A stretch of 21,283 nt of DNA from Saccoglossus kowalevskii (taxonomy: Eukaryota > Hemichordata > Enteropneusta > Harrimaniidae). The DNA lies in contig NW_003141308.1 in assembly GCF_000003605.2 (NCBI RefSeq), forward strand, positions 431,685 through 452,967. The letters are read 5' to 3'. Shown piece after piece: positions 8,981 through 18,300 of this stretch. Below the pieces are notes generated by a model that was not told the origin of the DNA, did not search any database, and worked only from the letters and a program-made list of their open reading frames with translations. A program made the translations under genes and the position numbers. How positions within the stretch are numbered: position 1 is the first letter of the stretch; every line of letters begins with the position of its first letter.

Positions 8981-10599
8981 ACTGTTGTCGGAAACAAGTT
9001 TGAAGAGCAGTTTCGATTTTCTTGCAAACATTGGCAGCCATCGTCAGACAACCATCACACTACCAGTATTCATCACCTACATAGCTAACCAAAGTCAAAA
9101 GTTACGGAATCCCACTTTTTTTATGGGGGGGGGGGGGTAGTATGCAGGTTTTGAAGTCGTCAAGTTCATCGTTTCACATGTTGACGCAATGTTTACGAAT
9201 TGCTAAATAATAGTTTATCTCTCGTTTTTTACATAAAAAATATGCCGAATCTTGATGCCAAACCAGTAATGACTTGGCAGCATTATATATATATTCCGAA
9301 ATACCTACCTAGTACGATTAACAAATATTAGAAATGTTAAAACAGATTTCCAGCAAAATTGATAAAAAGAAAAACACCATACAACAATTTCTCTGCTCTG
9401 ATGTCACACAAATACACAACTTCCAAGTGATTGGTTGTAGCCTTTAGGTCAAAGCAGGTCAAGAGTTCAACATTTCTGATTGCCAAACAATCACGCATCT
9501 TGTCTCAACTCGCATTTGGAAGTTACTACCCAATAAACATACATGGAAACATACAAGGAAATGGATCAAAAAACAATTTTATTAACTTTTTACATTTCAT
9601 CACACAATATATAATTATTATTAAACAAAATAAAGCAATATTGCAACAATTGAAAATACACAAGGTGTTTCGCGATTACATTCTATTTTCGTAACTTCTT
9701 ATTATTATACTTTCAATGAAAATACATCCCTGAAGTATCTTTGCTCGAATTAATCTTAACTTTTTAGCCATTTGATGCATAAAAACGCAAGTTAATTACC
9801 CACCATTTCTTAGCCAACAAGACAACTGTAATGTCTATGGAAATACATTTAAAGCAAACAACAAATAATAAACAAACTATAAATAAGAAAGTTTGCATTG
9901 TATTGTGTTTTGCATTCCGGTATGTCATACTTTGTCATCTAGGCAAAGGTCAACTGTTTGAAGAAATTTTCAGACAGGAGCGATTATCAGGGTATATCAT
10001 AAGACAATAGAAATGAGGAACTTGCAACTTTCATGAAAACTAATGGAGAATACAATAAAGATCTCATAGTGATGGTATAATACAACATATCACAATAGTT
10101 TGAACTACAACCAGTGATTTTCTTTTCTGGCAGATGCAGATTGACAAAAAATATGCAAAAATACATCCAACACTCCCCTATTCGAACAAATATCACCGTT
10201 TTAAAGGCGTTAAAAACTAGCATCAATTTACAACAGATCCTAGTTATGCAAATGTTATTTGCAAATTGTTCACACTAAGTCACATGACACTCGACACACA
10301 CACACTGTGACAATTCTAGTCTGTCGTATAACATGATCTGCAAAAGTTACTGCGCCCTCGCTGACAGACTCACTCAGACATGTCTGCATGGGAACAGCTA
10401 CATGTCTATCCTTTCTTAATTGAAAGTGTTCTGCATACTTTTATTTCTGAAATTGATACCATTGCCCAGCTGAAAAGAATTGATGACTGACTTTAAAGTT
10501 TTTAGTTAAAAACAAGTTTTTGATCAATGCAAAACTGGAAGTGAAAACTGACTAATATTTGTTAAAAATATATATATCAATATATAACATAAAACAAGT
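8981..10599. other. Intergenic, no gene recognised
   Basis: AT-rich sequence between the two genes. A 14-bp G run occurs near 9125-9138. ORFs at 9431-9694 (+) and 9987-10226 (-) have no recognisable domain or splice context and are read as chance. Confidence 0.6.
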
Positions 10600-11145
10600 C
10601 TTCAAAACTGACATGAGTCAGTTATTTTGAATCAGAAGATGAAACAAATGTTATTGTGATCAGTCAATGCATGTCAGAGACAGGCTCTAGAACAGCATTT
10701 GTATTTGCATATTTTGTATAACCAAGATCTGAAATTTTGATGCATTTTTAACCATTCAGTCATCCTAAATCAGACTGTCAAATAAATCTATGTGCATATG
10801 TGGGACAAAATGCATGATGTATATATAGTGTTTGATCACAATCAGTCAAGGCATGTCAGAGATATAGCTTCAAAACCACATTTATTGAAAGAAATTGTCT
10901 GCCAGTCGGCCATTTTAAATCTGATCTGAAGAACAAAATGACATGCATCAAGGTTCTATAATGTCCAATGCTTTGTAATCAAGTTTGAAAGAAATACAGC
11001 TACACACGAGCAAGATCAGATTCAGAAATGGCAGAAATGCTTAATTTTGATGTTCTTGAATTTTTAACATTAAAATGGCCACTGCTCGGTCATCTTGAAT
11101 CAGATCAGAAAATGAATGGACGTGCATATGTATCCAAACACATAT
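10600..11145. repeat. Interspersed repeat family, copy 4
   Basis: It has TCAGTTATTTTGAATCAGA, GTCGGCCATTTTAAATCTGA, CTATAATGTCCAATGCTTTG, ATGGCAGAAATGCTTAATTT and TCGGTCATCTTGAATCAGAT, in the modular order of copy 3. The CACACA / GGGACTA terminal module is missing, so the copy is truncated. It lies downstream of the MIPEP stop and may be partly in its 3' UTR. Confidence 0.75.
10881..10886 (-). promoter_or_regulatory. Possible MIPEP polyadenylation signal
   Basis: AATAAA on the minus strand, about 680 bp past the MIPEP stop and inside repeat copy 4. In an AT-rich region this hexamer may be chance; the true 3' end is unknown. Confidence 0.2.
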
Positions 11146-11302
11146 GATATGACATTTTTGATTCCAAGAACGGAAAAGAGAGGTAGTGATATATTGTGTG
11201 TACCTGTATATACCGGTATATAGAAACAGTACCTTGAAACGTGGCAGTAAACACACTAGGTATGACATTACAAGATGACACACATCAGCAATACTAACAG
11301 TA

Positions 11303-11552
11303 TAATCTGATGACATCATCATAAAATACTATGATGGCATCAGTAACACAGTGTAATTTGATGACATCATCATAACATACTTTGATGGCATCAGCAAAAC
11401 AGTGGAATTTTATGACATCATCATAACATACTATGATGGCATCAGCAACACAGTTTAATTTGATGACATGACATACTTTGATGCCATCAGCAACGCAGTG
11501 TAATTTGATGGCATCAGCAACACAAGGTAATCTGATGACATCATCATTTCAG
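11303..11552. repeat. 51-bp minisatellite next to the MIPEP stop codon
   Basis: The unit includes TGATGACATCATCATAACAT, ACTTTGATGGCATCAGCAAC and ACAGTGTAATT. Roughly four to five copies are seen, the later ones with internal deletions. The TGATGACATCATCA core is nearly self-complementary. The array ends 14 bp from the MIPEP stop, so it probably forms the start of the 3' UTR. Confidence 0.9.
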
Positions 11553-11565
11553 TTCATTGTCTGCA

Positions 11566-11630
11566 TTAAAGTGCATCCTGAATGAGGGACTCCACCAGTT
11601 GTGATGTTGATAATTCCTTGCCAAGCATAT
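11566..11630 (-). CDS. MIPEP: MIPEP last coding exon and stop
   Basis: After acceptor TTGTTTTTAG it completes Asn313 and encodes [20 protein letters not shown] then TAA at 11568-11566. This corresponds to the C-terminal helix of MIPEP, but ends about 13 residues earlier than the human protein. Confidence 0.88.
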
Positions 11631-12330
11631 CTAAAAACAAAAACATTACTGACAGTAAATTATTAATTATCTAGACATGACTGAAGGGTTGAGTTTGTCA
11701 TGAATGCATGAACCCTAAAGGTCACACATCCTGGCACTTTCTTAGAGTATTGTTGTAGGAATCCTAAAGGTCACGCATCCTGGTACTTTCTGAGTGTATT
11801 GTTGTAGGAACCCTAAAGGTCACACATCCTGGTACTTTCTGAGTGTATTGTTGTAAGAACCCTAAAGGTCACACGTCCATCCTGGTACTTTCTGAGTGTA
11901 TTGTTGTAGGAACCCAAAAGGTCACACATCCTGGTACTTTCTGAGAGTATTGAGGGCTAGCTATTAAAAAGATGGAAAGGTTACTTACTTTGAACTAAGA
12001 TGGAAGGCTCTTCACCACCACCAAATGCCAACATTTTCCTCCTATAGTCTTCTCCTACTTGTCTATTCAGTGGGTTGTTTTTGAAACACTGATGCCATAG
12101 CGATGATGCAACTGCCCTTGACAACAGATAACTATAATACTTAGCACCATACCCGACTAAATGTCCAAACCTCAACTGCCAAGCCTAGCAATTTGAAAAA
12201 GGAAAACACAAAATTCAATAAATCACCATTGACAATGTCCTCCTGATATGTCTGTACGATTGTCATGGTACCAATTATGACAATAATTTTTATTTCCTTG
12301 TATCCATCTGCAGTTAATACATTATGCAAA

Positions 12331-12377
<47 letters not shown>

Positions 12378-15300
12378 ACAAACAAACAAACAAACAAACA
12401 AACAAACAAACAAACAAACAAACAAATAAATAAATAAATAAATAAATAAATACATAAATAAATAAATAATGTTACACGAAAAGGGGCAAATCACGAAGAA
12501 CTGCTTATTGATGATGTTCCCTGTTTACACTCATTAAATTGAGAATTGCCTTAATGGGCGATTCAAAATATTAATCACAAATAACATGAAATAACATGTT
12601 TTATTTAACAACATCATAAAAGAAAAATCACATTTCATGATATTGTTCTAACAAATGCTTTTTGTACATTTGCTTAAATGTGTGGAAACATTTACAATTT
12701 TTCAGATTATTATCAATACTGTTCCAAAAGTTTACTCCAGCACAAGATAAACACATAGCTTTTACCCTAGTCCTTCTGTAAATAGTACCAAATTTCTGAC
12801 ATTGCAAATGAATATTAAATTTAATAATACATAATTTAGTAATACCGCTACTTACAGTATCCTTTATGTAGGGCAAACAACTATATTTATTCTGAATTTC
12901 TGCTAATAATTCAGCAGTAGTCTGTAAAAGGAAAGAGAAATTACGTTTTATTTGGATGTCATACATGGAAATTAATTAATGTTTCACTTTTTTTATATAT
13001 TAAATATTTATTAAAGGTAACCATACACAGTACATTTTGCTACAGAAATTGTATTCAATGTTTTTGACTACGACTGGTACACGTCATCGCTTTGTGACCA
13101 TCTAAGGCATCTTCCTATCATAATGGAATTATGTAAATTTAATGCATGGTACCCGTACATGTATACAAAACAGAGCCAACATTAACCAAGATTCTTCCTG
13201 TTTGTTCTCCATTTTAGTCACCTAAGGTGCAAGTCATTTATATGTTGGTGTTCAATCCCTCTGTTAAACTTTGAACTTGTGAAGTATTGATCACAAATCC
13301 AAAGCAACAACACTTATGACACCATGACAGGTTTAATTGAAATAATGACCAAGAACCCAAGATTCGTGCATTGCTATAGTGTACAATTTACACAATATTG
13401 AGATGCAAAATACTTCTATAAATCAAAAGATACATAGATATATTACCATTTTCAATAAGACAATAACCACTGTAAGTTATCAAATGAGTTGTCATGCAGT
13501 GTGAATTGAATTTTGGGTAAATAGACAAAGTGTACATTACATGAGACCCATGCAACTCTAAACACAAAACATTATGACGAATATGATACTTTACATCGCC
13601 GTTTTTCCCCCAATTCAATTCGACTATCCATGGAGGCGTTCAACAGGCAGTGTGTTACTGATCACATAAACCAAAGACAGTGAGTCGTAAATTGTGAGTA
13701 AGACCGATTTCTAAGTCGAAATAGTTTATACGGTGCATACACAGATGTCGGTTGTAGATGAACCTACCAAATTACGATGTAGATCTTACCAACTTTAGGG
13801 GATGTTTTCCATGATATATTTGGTCCAGTATGGAATAGTAAACTTGTTGTTCCAACTCGCAGGCTGCAAACATCTTTTTAGAAGAGCACAGCTTCGTTAT
13901 CAGTTCTTCTGGTATAGTCTGTGTTCAAAGATTCAAAACAACATAACAAGCTCGATTTGGATTCCTCGCAATTTTCTCTGAGAGGATGATTTTTAGGAAA
14001 AGAAATTATTGCAGGAAACACAAGATCTACGGTAGTTGTAGCATTAGGAGGTTATATCCATAATCCCAAATATCAAATATTGTAGTCCACCAATTTTCAT
14101 ATCAATGCACCAGTTTATTTATACATGTGATTTAAGGCCATATTATTAATGCAATGACAACACCAGAGCAGTATGATGTCAATAATTTTACACAATGTAT
14201 CTAATAATTTTCATGACTTGTACATATTATTTTGTTTCCTTTTCGAATTTTTGTAGCTTTTTTTTTTTTTTTTTTTTTTTGCTTGAGTTACGGGTATATT
14301 TTTGTCATGTAATTTGCAGTTTCCATAAGCTTTGGATTCTTTTAAATTTTGAGTTATTCAGGACCATGTTATTTCTGGTGAAATAAATATTTCAATAAAA
14401 TTCTATAAAATATGGTAAATTTGTGTGGATGGCAATGTGTGATTTAAAGAGACATGTATATCAAGAAACTCGGAAATCTTGTGAAATAGTTTAATTATAT
14501 ACTGTACCTCTCCTGTTTTATAATGTTTGGCAAACAACTTGAGAACTCGATAATCATTGGCAAAATATTCCATGAGAACTGAAGGCACTTCAGCGAAGTC
14601 AGTGGCACATCTCGTACCAGTGACATGTTGATAGGTGGTCCGGGCTAACATGGCTAAACAAACAACACACCGGGGGTAAGTACCAGTGCAACTGGGTCAG
14701 CAAAACATGTACATGCAATTCTATATGTTTCCTTCATATCAGTCAAATGAGGTATCAATTTAGGTAAGTGTAGGTACTTGTATTTTGTACGTGTACACTG
14801 CAATCAGTATCATCAATAAAAAAAATTCTCATTTATCACAATAAATAAGTTACAATGACAAAGCCTTCTAATACTGTAGAATACTTTTTTATTTTCGCTT
14901 GAAATTTATTTTTGTAATTTTCGCGGATGGGATGATTCCGTCAAAATTAAATCCAGCAAATATACTTTTTTTCCTATATTTCACATTCAACTCATCAAAA
15001 ATCAGAGAAAATAAATTCCATACAGAACGCCCAAAAATCCTTTTCAGCGAAAATTAATTCCAGCGAAAATAAAGTATTCCACAGTACATGATACATTTTC
15101 CGCTGACAGAAAAAGAAAATTTATAGAATATTACTCTTCAAATTAATTATGAAGATGAAAAACATGTTATATAAAGATATCACCCGTACACATTATAACA
15201 AACAAAGTTTGGTTAAGTATAGTAATGCATATTACATATATACCTAGCAATTTTTGATAGGTAACTAAATATGGCATTTTATTTTTTATTAACAGGTCAT

Positions 15301-18300
15301 TGTCGAAGCATAGTTTACCGTGGCATATGCATTCACAATATATCCATAGGCGATCGATATCCATGCTGTATCATATAAAAACGATTACCAGTATTGGTTG
15401 AGCAATGATCAAAGACAAAGTTTTAAATTAGTGGCATTTTGAAAGGGGTGGGTGCTTTGCCAAATATGACGAATATAAAAATTGACACTTGACAGGGCAT
15501 AGGTGCTAGCATGGTCCAGTATGGTAAATGGCATATAATTGTTGTAATTGCATCATGTCATATACTCACAATGCATTGCATGACCCATCTCATGAAATAA
15601 ATTCTCCACCATCTGTAATGTAAAACAGTGATATCATAGTTATTCATTTTATATGACTAATGGTTATGAACTGGTTTTAACAGTTATGGATTGGTTATAG
15701 ATTGGTTACAATTTGCTACAATAATTTGCTACAATGGATTGACTAAAACAGTTATGGATTAGTTACAATGCTTTATAGATTGGTTATAATAGTTATAACA
15801 TGTGTTTGGTTCCCCGTCTGGAAAACCTAGTACGGTTCTCGTAGCAACTCAACGCTCGGACCGGGCAGAGAAGCAATTTCTCCTGATCCTCCGGATCGAC
15901 AATATTTGACAGCCGGGGGATGAAGATCGGTTGAGGATCGTGTTCTGGGATTTGGTTCTTGGCGAGAAACCTGCTTCGTGTCTTTAGTACAACTTGATCG
16001 TCCATAAAGGCAGCGCAACGGTCCGCGAAGGACAGTGCGCCTAGCTCTGACCGGCTAGACCGACTAGACTTGACCCCAAAGAGTTCTCTATGGCAGGGGA
16101 CAAGGCTGACCTGTAGCCAACGATCGCTGCGTAGGACAAACCTCCTTCGTCAAACAAGTGGACAAAGAAGTCTGCTACCTGGCTGATAGAGGGATGGCAT
16201 GGATCAATCTCCCTTCCACTACACCAATTAAAGTATGCTCGCCATTTCGAGTCGTAGGCAGCGTTGGTGGAATCCCTGTTGGCACTGGCCAGGACGTTGG
16301 CAGCCCGCTCAGATAGACCTTCCATCTGCGTGAGTCTACTGAGAGCCTCCATGCGTGTAAGTGGTACATTGCTGGGCTTGTTGGCAGTGCGCCGTCCGGT
16401 TGAGACAGCAAGTCCGGTAAGTCCGGAAGCACTAGTGGTGTTTCAACTATCATTTCCAGCAGGAGTGGAAACCAGGCCTTGGCCAGCCAATTGGGCGCCA
16501 CCAGACTTAATATGCAGGTGGGCTCCTGTCGAAGTTTCTCCAGTACCCGGTGAATTAACGGGAAGGGAAGAAAGGTGTACGCATCCATGTGGGACCACAG
16601 GATCGATAAGGCGTCCACGGCCCAGGCCCCTGGTGTCGGCAGGAGTGTTACATATGTCGAGAGCTTGGCATTCCGCAGCCAAAACAGCCTGGAGGCTACC
16701 AACTGGGGTATCTGCCATTCCGAGTTCTGGAGACGGAGCTGCCTCGAAAGGGCATCTGCCAGACCGTTCCTCACCCCTGGAAGGTGATGTGTGGTTAGCT
16801 CCACATTGTATTCCAGTCACCAAAGGAGAATTTGCTCTGCTATGACCGACAACGATGGGGAACACGTCCCCCCTTCTTGTTGATGTAGGAAACCACCGCT
16901 GTGGTGTCTGTGCGGAGCAGGACACTGCGGTCTCGAACTTCGGGTAGAAAGCGTAATAGTGCTAGGCGCACCGCTTTCAGAACCAGCCAGTTGATATGGT
17001 GGTCCCGAACCCAATGCAGGGGCCATATTCCTTGGGCATGTTTGTCCAATAGATGCGCTCCCCTTGTATAACAACCAGTCGTCTAGATACGGATTGATGT
17101 GTACCGACATTTGGTGGAGGAGTAGTACTACCTGTTTCATCACTCTGGTGAACACGTAGGGCGCTGTGCTTAACCCGAAGGGGAGCACCCGAAATTCAAA
17201 TACTTGGTCCAGGTGGGCGAATTGAAGGAGCGGGCAACTCGCTGGGTGCATCGGTATGTGCAGGTATGCATCACATAAGTCTAAAGAGGCTAGCCAGTCG
17301 AACCGGTGGATGGAGAGTAGGACACTGGATGGTGTCTCCATGCAGAACCGATCGAGAAGCATATACATGTACTGATTTAGTCTGCTTAGGTCCAGAACCG
17401 GACACCAGTCGCCTGTAGCTTTGGGTACTACGAATACATTGGAGTAGAAGCCCAAACTATTCTCTGTATGACACTCTTTCTTAGCAAACTGTCTACTTCC
17501 TGTCTGATTGCTTCCGCCTTGCGGGAATCCCCTGGCAGTGCCCCCAGCGGGGGGGGGGGGTACTGACAGGGGCGATGGAGATGTCAGTGGTATTCTGTAA
17601 CCGAGGGTCACCACCTGGAGCGTCCAGGGATCAGTTACCTGGAATGCACCGGCGCAATCTGCGTGCGACAGGGATCTTTGGCCATGGGTTCGGTGGTTGC
17701 AAGGGGGGGGGGGGTCTCTCTTCTTCCGTGAGGTGAGCTTCCCCGGGAATCACTGGAGTTACTAAGTCGTAACCTGATCCCTTGCTGGACCAGGAGATAC
17801 GTGCAGGTGGGGTCGATCTGGATTCCAGCCCCTGCGATCCCATCAGCCTAGAAGCAACTGTGAGTGGTTGCTTTAGGATCGAGGGTGGGGGAATATACAT
17901 CATGTCACCTGGACTGAAAATATTCCGCATCACCCCAACAGCGTGGCTTACCGAGTCATTACACATTGTGGACCGCCCGAGGTACCCACTGTATCCAACG
18001 CGAACGAACTGCCACCGCTCAGCCTAAAAATGTGGGCGAGAGCGTGTTCAAGAGTGCGTCTCATGACAGGGTCGGTTCCCTCTGGGAACGCCAATGGGTC
18101 GGCAAGAAGGGAGTCGAAACCCACAGCGGAGCTCAGACTTGAAGGTAAATTTTTAAGTCCGGTACTGTGCGGCGAACCTTGGCTGGTTGAACGCGGGGGG
18201 AGGTATAATGTATGCCCTGCACCGACAGCCCTGCCCCGAGAATGGAGTCTTGGCTACCAGCATCCCCGTTGGTGTTCTGTGTCCGAGGTCCCCGAGGAGA

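Noticed and set aside
11303-11952. The two tandem arrays as a CRISPR-like repeat-spacer locus
   Set aside because: Whole units repeat, including the supposed spacers, and the setting is eukaryotic; these are minisatellites.
12141-12494. Minus ORF rich in [10 protein letters not shown] and [10 protein letters not shown]
   Set aside because: Translation of the tetranucleotide microsatellite; its C-terminal part is a wrong-frame reading of a MIPEP exon.
16264-16845. 193-codon plus-strand ORF in the retrotransposon
   Set aside because: Shadow of the RNase H/recombinase coding strand; no domain recognised, and the GC-rich sequence favours chance open frames.
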